The position numbers and the translations under genes are program-made. The notes under the pieces are model-generated. The model was not told where the DNA came from and did no database searches. It saw only the letters and a program-made list of their open reading frames with translations. A stretch of 64,000 nt of DNA from Strigops habroptila (lineage: Eukaryota; Chordata; Aves; Psittaciformes; Psittacidae), in contig NC_044282.2 of NCBI RefSeq assembly GCF_004027225.2, forward strand, positions 45,972,576 to 46,036,575, in the 5' to 3' direction. This document shows, one piece after another, positions 33,269-47,600 of the stretch; the first letter of the stretch is position 1, and every line of letters starts with the position of its first letter.

Positions 33269-36200
33269 CTCTTGTGTAATGGGATTAATTTTCCCAAGCA
33301 GATAAATTCAAACTGAGCTCGTAAATGCGGAGAGTAGAAAGGGTTAAGAGGTAAATTTTGTCTGTCTTAACTAAGACCAGTTGTCACACCACACAAATTT
33401 AAAAGCTCATTGGCAGAATGGAGCTGTTAGTTCCGGTTTTAAACAGTTAATCTAAATAAAGTCTGACCCTTATTTTTTGTCTTTCAGGCTTGTCTAACAC
33501 TACTTTGAGCCAAATTCCTAGACTGGTTGGTGGTTTCTCATGGGATCCCTGTGACTGACAAAGGAGAGATTGTTGTGGTAGGAGTTTGCCTTGACTGTCT
33601 TAACACTTGGCCTGGGCACAGACAGATGTAGTTTCGAATGCAGGTGCTTTTTTATAGGGCTCTTATGCAAACAGGAGCTGTGGAGAAAAAAGAAAGTGCC
33701 TGAGAGATGGCTTTTATAGTCTGGAATTGCTGTTGTGTTCCCCCATAAAAATCTAAACCACATAGCCCAAACTACTATGGAGGAGAGAATTTGTCAGAGT
33801 TTGCTTTTAATTATGGAGCCCTGGAATGAAAATGATTGGTTCATTTACCAATTAAATGTAGGAAGAAACCCAGAATGTGCATTCTAGTTAACTTTCTAGT
33901 GAAGTCCAAGGCACAGAGAGAAAGACTTGTTTGGTTATGTGCAGTTCAATTACTGTCTTCAAAGCACAGTTTTATAGTACTACCTAAAATGGGTTCACAA
34001 GGCTCTTATTTTTATATCTCTATAAAATAAATATATAATATATGCCTTCATATCTTTATATAACATATCTTTATATCTCTATAACAGAGCCTGTTTTGCT
34101 TTCATATATGGTCCTTGGTTTAATAATATAATGTCCCACAATTTTCAATTTTAAAAAGCAGTAAATTCATACTTCAGATAAGGGAGATAATAAAGTGATT
34201 TCCTTTTTTGAGATGGCTACATATCTATATGCAGTCTATAGCAAATTGTTGATCTTTTCGATAGATGCACTTCCAGTCAATCAAAAACAAGTAGCACATA
34301 TTTATCATCTTATTTTCTAGAGGGCAGTGAAAGTTCTATTATTTAAAATTAAATTCTAATAATAATTTCTAATTATTTAAAATTAAAATTTTATCAGTTT
34401 TTCTGTTTGTGGTTTGGAAAAGATCAGTCTGTAAATATCACTAGAGCTGGAAATGCTGCATTATGCTTACGCTAATACAGAAGTATGCTATATGCAGAAA
34501 TAATGACATCTTTGGATTCTTCATTTGCTTCAGCTCATAGTTTCCTGTTGGTTGCTTTCCATTTTCCCAAGCAATGCCACTTTTGCATGCATGCTTCTTC
34601 TGGAAATAGTACTGAAAACACTTACAGACTGGCAGATTTTTTTTTTTTTTTTTTCTTCCCCCCCTTTTTTTTTTCCCTTTCTACTGAAGCTCGTGTTCTT
34701 GGCTTAATTATCAAAGTGTAATGATTTTGCTTGACTTTTTCTGGTGACAGGAAAAACCTCTTGTGAAGAAAACATAATCATGCCCTCATTGGCTTGGCAT
34801 TGAATTTCAGTATTGAGTTTTTAATGTAAGAAGCTGTGTGCTCAGCTTGAGTAACGTGTCTTACTGTAAAGAAGTACTGTTTAATTGTAAAGCTTGTTGA
34901 AATATTTTTTCTCCTGGGATTTTTTTCTGCTCGTTTTTCTAGCACAAGTGAAAAAATCTTTCTTTTTTTGTCACATCTTTTTTTGCTAGCAGAAACACAA
35001 AATGGGGGGGGAAAGGAAGAGAGTAAATTTAATGCCAAAATATCTAATATTGTTTTCCATATCTCTTGCTTAAATAGCAAGCTTCAAAAAAATTTACAGT
35101 TTCATTGCTTTCTGTTAATTTTGACTAGTTGATTTAGCAAATGGAAAGTATTTCTTGGGTCCGTCACTCTTTGGACTCTAGGTAGTATAGTTCCTTTAAC
35201 AAACTTTCAGCTTACAAGTAATCAGTATTTCTGCTCCCCCTACTTTTGGAAAGCTGTAATAGAAACACATACTGCATCTCTGACACTTAAGAACTTGAAG
35301 GAAGTTTCTATATAATAAATGGACAATGGCAAATTTATACATGTCTGTCCTTGTGGTCAGTGATGTCTTTTTAGCTTAAATAATTTCTCTTACATTGTGG
35401 GATGTACATTACCCTGTATCATGTGCTTTCAGGGAGTGACCGTATCTCTTACTGATCTCCATGCCCCTTGGCCTCCTTCCCTGAGATCAGCTCTCCATCC
35501 TTCTCCCTGGGAGTCCCAAGGCCTTCAGACCAGGTGGTCTACCTCTGCGCCCATTCCCCACCATGTTCTTATCAGCAGTGCAGCTTGTTCACACCTCCTT
35601 GTTTGTTTAGTTTTCTGCTGAGGTGTTTCTGAAGATCCTAAAGCTTCTGCAGGAACCATATCCATTTCCTGAAGCACAAGGGGAAAACTCTGCATAAAGT
35701 ACTGAGGACCTGTGTCCAGTCTCTTAGAAAAGTATGTAGAGCTTTCTTCAAGGCCATTCTTTTTACCTTTTCTTAAAGTAGAAACCTCAGTTTAGTGTAT
35801 TTGTTTTGGCAAATCTGAAACAACTGTGGACTTCTATGATCAATGTGAGAGCAGCTCTGACACACTGTGCACGTAAATAGCTGAAATATGCCTTTTTTAA
35901 TTTGAATCTTTCTGCTGCCCACCAACCTTATTTCACTGAAATGTCTCTAAAGGATTACTGAAATGGAGCATATCCTGGCAGAAGTGTGTATTGGAAAATA
36001 TTTGTGGCATACGGATGATCATGAGGTATTTGTGTAACAAACAAGAACATACCATGCGTAGTTCAGACTTAATACAAAGCAGAGGAGTGTTGCCCTCTGA
36101 ATTTCCTCTTCTAGCAGACAAGAGCCTGCCACTTCTGTTAGTGTGATTGTGAATGTAGTGGCAGAACTCATTGATCTTTTCTAAGCATCTGGAGAAAAGC

Positions 36201-36935
36201 TTGTGTGTCTCGTCATCTTCAGAGATGCTTTCATAGACGTAGCTTGCTCCTGCTCATTAGTAGGAAGAGAAGGGAGCAGATGGGCAAAATCAGAGTTTGC
36301 CAGTAAAAGGCAAAATTCTTCTCTAATGATCTAGTGTGGGCTTGAAACTGTGGAGCTTTCTTATGGAGCTGTTCATTTCTGTCTTGTTTATAACATTAAA
36401 ATAGTTAGAATGTTTCATTTCACTGTGGAAGGAAGCAATCAAAATATTTTGGCTTTGCTTCATACAAAGGTTATGTTTTGTAAATAGCTGTCCATAACCC
36501 TAATGACAGCTGAGACCTCTATAACTAAGTCAGTGTAACATAATTTGGTGACAAGTGTGCAGTGTGGATGATCTATGATGATGACACATTCATAAGTTGC
36601 ATTATGATGATGATGTTATACCTTGTGGCAGTAGCCCAGCTTGGCCCAGTCCAACATAAAGATTTGGCTAGCTAAAATGAAATTCGGTAAAGATGTAAAT
36701 GAAAACTGCCTGCAACAGTCAAGTAGTGTTTTTTCAGCCTGTGACAAGAAGGAAGAACTGCACTGCAGAGGTGACAAACTCATTCTGCGGTGACAGCCAC
36801 AAGCCAAGTTTGGCTTGATTATAGCGCATGAAACAGGATGTGAAATTAAACCTATTTATTTGCTTAAGTCCACAAAAAAATCTCCCCCAATAGCAAAGAA
36901 AGGTTTGAAGTTAGGAAATGCCCTTTTGTTTTGGC

Positions 36936-36970
36936 TTTTTTTTTTTTGGGGGGGGGGGGGGTGTGTGTGT
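36936..36970 (+). repeat. T12-G14-(TG)n compound repeat
   Basis: Twelve T, fourteen G, then TG dinucleotides. Compound homopolymer and microsatellite. Confidence 0.85.
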
Positions 36971-39900
36971 AAGCAAAATGTTAAAAAGTAAACTATGTTA
37001 GTTCATTCTAGAGCTCTCTGCATTCCTTTGTTTTCCTGGTGGTTAATATGTGCAGGGTCCGTGGCTTGATCAGAGCAACATGGAGTGGTTCTAACCAGGC
37101 AAAGGCTTCCCAGTCGTCAAGGTTTTTAATTCTTTGTTCTGAATGTCTCGATATTACTACAGAGGAACTTAGCATCCTGTTGCAATAAATAACGGTGGGT
37201 TGCATTTCTGAGGCTTTATTTCAAATACTGAAGGGGGGTTTATCTTTCTATTTGTTTGTTTTGTTGTTGTGAGTTTGTTTTTTAAAACACCAAAACCTGA
37301 ATGGGAGTTATTTCTCCCCTTCTTTTGCAGTCTGTAGAATTGAAATCTGGCTGCAAATGTTTACTTTTTGATCAGGTTCTGTGTATATGTGATACTGGTT
37401 TTCTCAATAGTTTGTTCCAGCTTCTGTATGTCTCTTTCCTGTTAAAAGGGGATTGCAAGAGTCAGTAAAGTTAGTTTTATTTTTTTAGGGGTTGGTTTGT
37501 TTTAGTTTTTTAGGAGAGGGTGGGGTTTTTTTGTTGTGTTTTGGGTTTGGTGTTTTGTTTTTTGTGGCTGCATTAACCCCCCTCCGTTCAGTGAGTTCTT
37601 GGTAGAGGACACTGGCTACTGCAGACACACAAAGCAACAGGGAAAAGCAGTAGGATTCCAGTACTTAAATGTTCGGGAATGTCTTGGCAATGTACAAAGC
37701 AGGGAAAGAGGCACAAGTCAAGACACTTGTCTGCTGTTGTGTATTTTGACCTTCATAGAAGAGTTAGGCAAGCACTGCATACCAGTCTTTGTAGCAATCA
37801 TGTCTTGTGCAAAAGGGTCTCGTTGCTGTTTAACAAAGGCAGTTCCTGAGCTTTCACAAGCAAAACTTCCACTTTTTCTGTTTCTTTTCAGTGCAGTTTA
37901 CAGAAAATCATTATAGCAGTATTTGAGAAATTTTCTTGAGCCTTCCTAGTTTCAGACATTAGAGTGGGGCCTCGATTTTTATTTCTGATCAGTTTTCCAT
38001 TTTCCTGTTAGTATATTGATTCCAATAGGGATCAATAGCTCTTTCTGTGTTTGCTGTCACCTCACTGTTACTGAATCTTCCTCCCATCCCCAGTAGCTAG
38101 AAATTCAGCTCTTCCTTCTTTTTTCTTCAATTCTGGCTTGCTTTCTCCTTGTCTGAATCAAGTTTCATTTTCCTATAAAATTTGCAGGTTGGCTTGAAAT
38201 CATCCTGCAGGGTAAGAACTGCCAGTGAGAATGAAGCTGCCAAAGAGCTCTGCATCTCAAAGAGGGAACCTGTCAGCTTCATCCCTTTCCTTTCCCACCA
38301 TTGTAAAAGGCTTATTAATCAGTAGTCCTTTTAACATAACTGCCATAATTTTGAGGTGCTGTTTCCCATTTCTGTAAAGACTAGAGCCCAGGGCTGAGGA
38401 GGAAGCAGGTTAGTGGCTGGTCTGTCACAGGCACAAGCTGAGCTGCACAAGCAAAGTAGCTTTCACAGAGATTTGTAAGGAACTTCTCCAGGAACTTGGA
38501 GCCCTCTCAAACCTCACTGCTTGCTGTTCCAAGCACAACACACACTTTTCAACCACACTTTTTTTAACCAAAATGCAAAGCCAGTCTCCCCGGAAGAAAA
38601 CATTTCATTTCATATATTAGTAGAGAAGGCAGGAGTGAGTACAAACTGTCTGTGACACAGGATAATTGTATTGCCTTATACACTTTGATTTTTCCATCTG
38701 CCAAGTCTCTGACCACTGCTGGTGCTGCAGGAACCCTGGTGTTATTTCAGGTCACTAGAGGTATTGGTGCATCTTCGTCAACCAACTGAGGTGATTCAAA
38801 CCTTTCGTTAGAAGTTAAGCCAGTTTGTCACTCAGTATGAAAGTGTTATGCCTGAGTGCAAGAGACACTATTGCGGACCAACTCCTCAGGAAAGAGGTCT
38901 CTGCCCAGCTGCCTGAATTATCTCTCTAGTGCCATTTTTCTGTGACATTGGCAGGCTCCTTTTATATTGTTTTGTGAATATTTTTTTCCTACTGTTTTTT
39001 TTTTTCTTGTCATCTTTATCAGGCATTTTTACAAATGGTGAGTTACTTTTGTTCATTTGCTAACAACCGCAGAGTTGGAAGCCCCATGTGGTCAGCTTAT
39101 GCTTTATATGTTTTTAAACCTTGTATTTGGATGTTTCCTGGTCTGCACGTTGTTCTCATTTTCACTGTTTTCTGTAGACCTTCATTAGTGGGATTTTTGT
39201 TCTTTTAAAATATGATAGACTACAAACGTGTTGGTAGTTACTAACCTAGTTGCGTTGTCAGTTGTATTCCCAATCTCCCCATTAACCCAGCTGCATGACT
39301 GCCACTACTAGACTTCAGAGGCTTAAAGCTTATGTAGCATTGCCTTGGCTTACAGCTAGCACAGTATGTCTGATGCAGAAGCCTCCCTGATCTCCATTTA
39401 GAACAGATATGGTATGGATGAAAGAAACCACGAATTTCCCAATTTCTGTAGCATTGTGAGGTCTTCCTACACTACTCCTCTCTGGCCTTTCCAAGCTAAA
39501 TGAGTTCTGAAGCACACCAAGCACTTTTGCTCCAGTTGCAATGCTCTTGCTCCCATTTGTGCTGACTGGTGTAAAGGAGATGTGCACTGCCCTTGTGTCT
39601 CCAATTTTAAACAAATGGATGTTCTAACTCTCTTGGGGAAGAGCACAGCAGTCAGCTACTGTGCTCTTCCTTCTTGTTTGTTTTTAAAGTAGCCCTGCTT
39701 TGCTCTTGAATCTATTTAATTGGTTTCCTGCTGGAAAGAAACTAAAGAGCTGCCGTTGCCAATTAACTAGGGCAAAATACTGCATTAGTAGACAATGTAG
39801 GTTAACCAAGGATTTCAGAAAAGAAATGTGGGATACCTTTGATGGTTAAACACTTGTTCTTTGGTGGGGGGTTCTTTCCATTAAATATGGAATAGGAATT

Positions 39901-40500
39901 AAGAAACTGCCAGGGTTCATTTCCTTCATTCAGAAAGGTTTCTTCCTGTCTAGTTTTAATATTGACAAACTATTTCATCCTAAAAGCATGTAAAGCTCTT
40001 AATTCCTAGCCAAGCACTTATTGTCCTATGGGGAAAAAAAAAAGTTTAGACAATGACTTCAGGCCTGTGACACAGCTTACTCATGTAACAGGCTATCTTT
40101 AGGAACATTAATAGCCATATTTTAAGTGAAATTTCTATTACTGGCTTCCTAGATTGCTAGGTGCAATAAAGTCAACCAAGAGAAAGCAATCAGATTGAGT
40201 TTGTTACTAGGAATATCTAAAAACAAACCACAAAGGCTAATTTTAAGCAGTGGGTTGCAATCCATGTTGTTTAGTTTAGAACCTCTGGAACAATTCCTTT
40301 CCAAACCATCTCTATTTTAAACTGGTATGTCAGACCACTGTGGCTGCTCTTTCACAGTCTCCTTAATATAAAACACTATGGTGACTATTAAAGTAAATAG
40401 GAAAAAAGTAACGTTTGCAGAACTTACAAAAAAAGAGTTAATTTCTTAGTACAGTGGATTCCCTTTAAATAGGGGTGTATGTCTTAAGAGCTGGGTGGGT

Positions 40501-40519
40501 GGTGTGTGTGTGTGTGTGT
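40501..40519 (+). repeat. (GT)n microsatellite
   Basis: Nine to ten GT units preceded by a GGTGGGTGG word. Confidence 0.85.
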
Positions 40520-42186
40520 ACCATGTTACTTGAGTGGGACCATAATGAACAACCACATCTGTGATCTTCCCAGAAGCTGAAAAGACAGCAGGCTTTTGTG
40601 GTTTATGTCTTGTTTGGTTTGGGAAAGCACAAGTTGAACTTGGGAAGATTCCTGCTATCTGAAATGTTCAACACGTGGCATCTGGAAAGTGCAGAATATA
40701 CTTACCTACCATTTTTTAATTCAGCCTTTCTAATAATAACTGTTTCCAGTAAAAATTTCATTTACTAAGGCTTTTTCGCTTTCTTTTTTTAATACTGAAA
40801 TAATGTTAAATGATTGATGTGATTGCTTCTGCTTTTTTAGGCTGCATATAAAAGGGAGAAAGCTACAGGAGTCAGAAATGCTCAGACAAATACTGTTTCA
40901 AGATACTTTCTGACACCCAAATGGGTCTAGGGAAAATGGTTGCCCACTAAATTCATCCATTTTCTGAGCAGAGAGGTTAGTACCAAAGCTAACTTTGTAT
41001 TGATGTTAACTTCTGAAACCTGTGGTTCACTGCAGTGTGTGCACTGCACAAACATAAAAGAAAAACTGAAGTCTTTCCCTGACGAGTTTGTAGTCTGAGT
41101 GTGATACTGACCCTATTCTGGGTATGTTATAGTACTGAGTGAGACCTGACCTAGTTTTTAAGGCAGTTTGTTTGATTTCTGTTAATAAACTGGCTGTGAC
41201 AGTGCAGAGCAACCATCTGAGTATCTGTCAAGCTCCTGAAAAGTTTTTTTCAGAAATAACTGATGTCCAAGAGGAGAGGCTTGGCGCAGATATTTTACAA
41301 AGGGAGAAGCAGCATGTCTTCAGAGAGCTGTTAGTTGTTTCCTGGGTATTATTTTTGTGGGGCAAACTTTAGTCACCTTTTAGATAATGGACTGATCACC
41401 TGGACTTGTGGAAGGAGTTCATTTTATGAAGTAGCTTAGGGAATATATTGTGTATATCAATGCTTTAAATGTAAGTGTTGCTGCTTTATTTTGTTTCTTT
41501 CTTTAGGAAGCAAAATGACTTAATTCTGGTAATGTTAACTTCCTTTAAAACCCATCAAGACTCACTGAAGGAAGTTTTTTCTTTTGACTGTTTTGGTTTT
41601 AAGATTCTTCTTTATATAAACCCTTAGAACGATGACCACAAACTTAAGCTGCCCTAGAAATGTTTTCCTCCTCACCAAAAAGTCTGTGCAAATTTGCCTC
41701 ACTTTATGCTGCATGCCAGATTTCTCTGCTGGGAAACTGTGAAGAATAAGTAGGTGTTTGCTACCCCCGTATGCTCTCTGCTAGTAAGCAGGTTGGCACT
41801 GTGACTCACAAGAAGTGTGCAGCCAGGGCTGTGTTTCAGTGTCCTTCCTGCCCATGCTCACAAGTAGGTAGGAGCTACACATTGAGCACAGTGCAGATGA
41901 CATGTACGAAGCCACAGACCAAAGCTGTCCCTGTCAATGTGGGATGTATCCAACATGCCAGAACTGAGTACCTGTTGCAGCGTATGTGTTAATTTGGGGA
42001 AGAGGTTAATATGGTCGAGGAGTGCTAAGAGGCAATGCAAAATGTTAGCAGGCAATTACTATCTTGTGAGTAGATTTTTACTACATATCAAATCTCCAGC
42101 AAAGTCAAGAACTCTGATAACACTGGGTGTTTTTTGCATTGTATCATTGTTACCTGAGGTGTTTCCCTCTTTAGCAGGATGAATTA

Positions 42187-44690
42187 TAGAATCATAGAAT
42201 CGTAAGGGTTGGAAAGGACCTTAAGATCATCTAGTTCCAACCCCCCTGCCATGGGCAGGGACACCTTGCCCTAAACCACGTGGTCCAAGGCTCTGTCCAA
42301 CCTGGCCTTGAACACCGCCAGGGATGGAGCATCCACAACCTCCCTGGGCAACCCATTCCAGTGCTTCACCACCCTCACTGTAAAGAACTTCTTCCTTATA
42401 TCTAGTCTAAACTTCCCCTGTTTAAGTTTGAACCCATTACCCCTTGTCCTACCACTACAGTCCCTAAGGAAGAGTCCTTCCCCAGCATCCTAATAGACCC
42501 CCTTCAGATACTGGAAGGCTGCTATGAGGTCTCCACGCAGCCTTCTCTTCTCCAGGCTGAACAGCCCCAACTCTCTCAGCCTGTCTTCATATGGGAGGTG
42601 CTCCAGCCCTCTTATCATCCTCGTGGCCCTCCTCTGGACTCACTCCAACAGCTCCATGTCCTTTTTATGTTGAGGACACCAGAACTGTACGCAGTACTCC
42701 AAGTGAGGTCTCACAAGAGCAGAGCAGAGAGGCAGGATCACCTCCTTTGACCTGCTGGTCACACTTCTTTTGATGCAGCTCAGGATACGGTTGGCTTTCT
42801 GGGCTGCAAGCGCACACTGAAGCCGGCTCATGTTAAGCTTCCCATCAACCAACACCCCCAGGTCCTTCTCTGCAGGGCTGCTCTGAATCTCTTCTCTGCC
42901 CAACCTGTAGCAGTGCCTGGGATTGCCCCAACCCAGGTGTAGGACCTTACACTTGGCTTGGTTAAACTTCATAAGGTTGGCATCAGCCCACCTCACAAGT
43001 GTGTCAAGGTCCCTCTGGATGGCATCCCCTCCCTCCAGCGTATCAACCGAACCACACAGCTTGGTGTCATCGGCAAACTTGATGAGGGCACACTCAATCC
43101 CACTGTCCATGTCGCCAACAAAGATGTTGAACAGGACCGGTCCCAACACTGATCCCTGACGGACACCACTCGTTACAGGTTTCCAACTGGACATCGAGCT
43201 GTTTACCACAACTCTTTGCGTGTGGCCATCGAGCCAATTCTTTATCCACCGAGTGGTCCATCTATCAAATTGATGTCTCTTCAATTTAGAGACAAGGATG
43301 TCATGCGGGACAGTGTCGTATGCTTTGCACAAGTCCAGGTAGATGACGTCAACTGCTCTGCTGCTGTCCATCAGTTCCGTGGGTCCATCACAGAAGGCCA
43401 CCAAATTGGTCAGGCAGGATTTCCCCTTAGTGAAGCCATGTTGGCTGTCACCAACCACCTCCTTGTTTTTCATGTGCCTTAGCATGTTTTCCAGAGAAAC
43501 TGTTCCAAGTTTTTGCCAGGCACAGAGGTGAGGCTGACTGGTCTGTAGTTTCCCAGGTCTTCCACCTTCCCCTTCTTGAAAATGGGGGTTATATTACCCT
43601 TCTTCCAGTCATCGGGAACTTCACCTGACTGCCAGGATTTTTCAAATATGATGGACAGTGGTTTAGCAACTTCATTCGCCATCTCCCTCAGGACCCGTGG
43701 ATGGATTTCATCAGGTCCCATGGACTTGTGCATGTTCAGGTTCTTAAGATGGTCTCAAACCTGATCCTCTCCTACAGTGGGCCTGAGGTCTTAATTTTCA
43801 CAGTCCCTGCATTTGCTTTCCAAGACTTTTGTGGTGTGGTCAGAGCATTTGCTGGTGAAGACTGAGGCAAAGAAGTCATTAAGAACCTCAGCCTTCTCCA
43901 AATCCATGGTAGCCAGTTCTCCTGATAGCTTGTGGAGAGGGCCCACGTTGTCCCTAGTCTGTCTTTTATTTGCTACGTATCTATAGAATCCTTTCCTGTT
44001 ATCCTTTACATCCCTTGCCAAACTTAATTCTGTCTGGGCCTTATCTTTCCTAACCTGGTCCCTAGCTTCCCGGGCAATGCTCCTATCTTCTTCCCAGGCC
44101 GCCTGTCCTTGCTTCCACCTTCTATAAGCTTCTTTTTTCCCTCTAAGTTTCCTCAGCAGCTCCTAGTCCATCCATGGAGGTCTCCTGGCCCTCCTGCTGC
44201 ACTTTCTTCTAGTCGGGATGCAACACTCCTGATCCTTGAATATCGACCAGCAGTCTTGGGCCCCCCTGCCCTCTAGGACTGTATCCCATGAAATGTTACT
44301 AAGGAGGTTCCTGAAGAGGCCAAAGTCTGCTTTCTTGAAGTCCAGGGCAGTGAGCTTGCTGCACGCTCTTCTCACCGTCCTGAGGATCTCAAACTCAACC
44401 ATCTCGTGATCACTAGAGCCAAGGCTGCCCTGGAGCATCACATTTCCAACCAGTCCCTCCCTGTTGGTGAGCACAAGGTCCAGCATGGCACCTCTCCTTG
44501 TCGGCTCCTCTATTGCTTGAAAGAGGAAGTTGTCTTCCACACAATCGAGGAACCTCCTGGATTGCTTCTGCCGGGTCGTACCGTTCCTCCAACAGATGTC
44601 AGGATGGTTGAAGTCCTCCATGAGGACCAGGGCCTGCGAGCGTGAGGCTGCTCCTATCTGTCTGTTGAGCGCTTCATCCACAGAATCCAT
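42187..44690 (-). mobile_element. Large CR1 LINE, 5'-truncated, antisense
   Basis: Terminal octamers at 42187-42203 and ~2.5 kb of ORF2 and 3' sequence in minus orientation, closely matching the copy at 18161 (same family, only a few differences per hundred bases by eye). The match to that copy stops near 44690, which marks the 5' truncation. It retains the 46 bases missing from the 18161 copy but has its own lesions. Confidence 0.95.
42640..44690 (-). pseudogene. CR1 ORF2, broken by two or more stops and a frameshift
   Basis: Fragments at 44163-44690 (endonuclease half, with the SSDHEMVEF motif), 43791-44021, 43479-43733 (RT start, YRPVSL) and 42640-43485 (RT core with [17 protein letters not shown] and the LYSALV-type tail). 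Compared with the 18161 copy, a Lys codon near 44166 is a stop, a Glu codon near 43793 is a stop, one base is missing near 43493 and an Arg codon near 42641 is a stop. A 15-base in-frame deletion lies near 44233. The GDFN motif reads EDFN here, a change in the endonuclease active-site block. Confidence 0.92.
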
Positions 44691-47600
44691 CCAGAATTAT
44701 GTGGGTATGTAGAAGGTATAGGGCACTGACCTACCTACCTTCATTTGTCTTTTTCTAACAATGCAGTGATATGTAAGATAACAATCCTTTTTTATTTGTA
44801 TTTTATTTACATTTTTATTGCAATTGAAATCAACTATGCTGATACCATGTTAGAAAAGCTTTATTTCATTTAAATTCTATATGAGTTCATATTTTCCTTT
44901 AACTTTTAACATATATTTTCTTTGGGTAACTGAAAAGCCAAGTCTCTCCCATGAAAGTAAAGGTTAAAACCCCAAAATTTCTTATCAGCTCCATACAGTA
45001 CTTAGTAAATGAGTTAATTGGCCATTTACAAGTGTAGAACTGCCGTTAGCTTGTTCTTAAGGCTTTGTTATAAATGAGGAAAGAAAAACTGTATTTCAAG
45101 CTCCAAAACCATCTTAATTTAGTACAATTAATCAATCAATAAGAGGAGAAATCTAAATGGAAACTAGAAGTAATAAACCAAGGCCCAGCACCTGTTGATT
45201 TGTAAGAGCTGTGCTCAAGTGTACAAAGCAGTACAGAGAAAATCCCGATAGCATTCCTCTGCATGTGTTCCCAAAATCAAAGGTCTGTAACTTATCTGCA
45301 CTTGTTATCTAGATAACTGTAGCATGGGGAGCCCTGAAGGGAGTGTTTCCACTGCGATCAACCTGTGCTCTTTCCTTTCTTTGCTTTATGCTTTCTGCTG
45401 TCTCTGCATGCCCTTAGCGCTTCAGCCTGTGGTTTCGATCTTTTTACCTTTGCTGTTGCAGAGGCGTTGTGCACGGTTTCTGCCACGTGCAGCTGGCGTG
45501 CTACACTGCTGCTGCTTTCTGCATTAAACAGCTGTGTGTGTTACAGATGCATGTTTACACTGCAAAGGTCAGATGTGGGGAGAGGGGGGGGAAAAACGGC
45601 AACGCAGGAAACATTACCGTGCAATAGTAGTATTACTATGAGGGATTAGAACTGGGGTTGATGTTGAGACTAGTACAGTACACCTCTGAAAATACTGCAA
45701 ATGCTGAGTGTCACTCTGCAGAGGGGGAAGAGAAGGAAAACGTGTACTCGGGCAGCTAATACACTGCTCATTCACCCACCAGCCTATGTGATGTGGTAGG
45801 TACCAGCTGATGTATCTGTGACTAAGCCGTGTGAGCTGCTCAGTTATGCCATCAGTTTGAGGCAGAAGAGGTTATCAGTAGTTTCTTAGATGATGTTCTA
45901 ATCATTAGATCACCCTTTTTTTTTGATGTATGCAGTCTTAGCAGTTCACGTAAGAACTTTGTCTTGATTGTGTTTGAAAGTCTTCCAAGGCCTTTGCTAA
46001 ATGACCATCAATAAGAATGGAGGAAGAACCCAGACCAAATTAACCATCTGTCTCTCATCAGAGTGTTACTGCATATTTAAGAATCTGTCTGTAAGTTCCT
46101 TAGCTCATGTGAGTGTCAGGTCTGTGCCCAGGCATTGCTGGCTGCATGTCATATCAGGACATGAAGAAATGTAGTTGTACTGTGTAATTCCGTAAAGTGC
46201 AAAGGAAACTTGGGAACAAGCAACGCTTCATTCACTGAGCTAGCACGGCTGGAATATTAACATAGACCATAATATAATTAAACTTTGTGACATTGTGCTT
46301 AAAATGTCAAACTGCTCTTCTTACAGAGTGAAAAGGAAAACTTGTTCCAAGCCAGTTTCCTGGTAGGACACCCTGAGCTCTCCTGTTTGGCTGACCTAGG
46401 CTGTCCTCCCTTGGATACTGTGCAGTGGAGGTGAGACTCAAGTGCTGGATTGTGATGCAGAAGGTGTGATGGGAAGAGGTCAGGCTGCTTCAAGCAGGAA
46501 GAAAGCAGAGCAACAGTATTATATAGGAAAGGAGATAGAGATGAAGAAATAAAACTTTTAGGAGGATGCAGGGAAATAATGGTATTTGAACAGCGTGCAT
46601 GGGGGGATTTGAATCCACAGTCATCAAGCTTGTCAGGCCAGAAGTTTGCTGTAAAATGTCCTAGATGATAGGTGTATCTTTTATCATGTGAAGCATCAGA
46701 TGATATGAGGGGGTGACTATTTTGTGAGAGATGCAGGTAATCTCAAATCTATTGTTACCCATTTTTAAATTCAGTCCTACTGTTAAGAGAAACAGTGAAT
46801 AGCTAGTATTGTTGATGGGCCTGGATCCTGTTTGCGGGATGTACTGTATTGGAGTTCTCTCAAAGTTTGAGGTAGGGGAAAATCATCTTACTGATCTATA
46901 ATTCAGCCCATTGCACAGCTCAAGCCACTGGATTCATTCCCAGGAGATGGAATTCTTCCAGAAAGATGTGCTGGATTGTTTTGTGGGGTGGTTTTTTTAT
47001 TGGTCGTCGGGGTTTTTTTATGTTGTTGTTTTTTGTTTGGGGGTGTGTGTTTGTTTGGCTGAGGTGCCTGGTATTAGACACAGAATGTCCTTCTGAAGGC
47101 CTTCCCTTCCTCTCACTGAGTAGGTAATGCAGACAGTTATCTTAAAAAAATCTGCTTCTTTAGGTGCCAGCAGTAGGGTGACTAGGTAATCTAAATCCCA
47201 TCCTAAGTTATTCGTTATGCTTAGTCTGGTGCATCACACCAACATGGAGAATGAGTTTGTATACCATGGCGTCTAATTTAAATCCAATATACTTTTCCGT
47301 CCTTTGAAGTCTAGAAGGGTGGTTCTGCGTCATAGCTGATGCGCAATGTGATATGGTATAATATGAGCTGTTACTTCTGCAGAGAAACTGTCCAACTTCT
47401 AGCTAGAGTTGCTGGTTTTAGGCCTAGTTTTGGAAAAAGTAGAAGCAATTTTCCAGATGGCTGTAACTATTGTACAAAACACTTCTATGAAGTTTTACTC
47501 TTTCTTTGAAGAGTCTTTCTCTTGTACATCAGCAGTATTTTCTTGTCAGTCCTATTGGCTATATATGCTCTGTTGGTGGTTCTCCATCTTAAAATTATTA

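Larger units (their letters stand above)
33269..42186. other. AT-rich intronic stretch without recognised genes
   Basis: About 9 kb. It contains a TA-rich block near 34010-34085, T18 at 34637-34654 followed by C and T runs, T12G14(TG)n at 36936-36970 and (GT)n at 40501-40519. No protein family or interspersed repeat was recognised. Confidence 0.55.

Noticed and set aside
39330-39614. 94-codon minus-strand frame with protein-like composition
   Set aside because: No recognisable motif, no splice or promoter context and a length expected by chance in 64 kb. A protein database search giving a conserved hit would reopen it.
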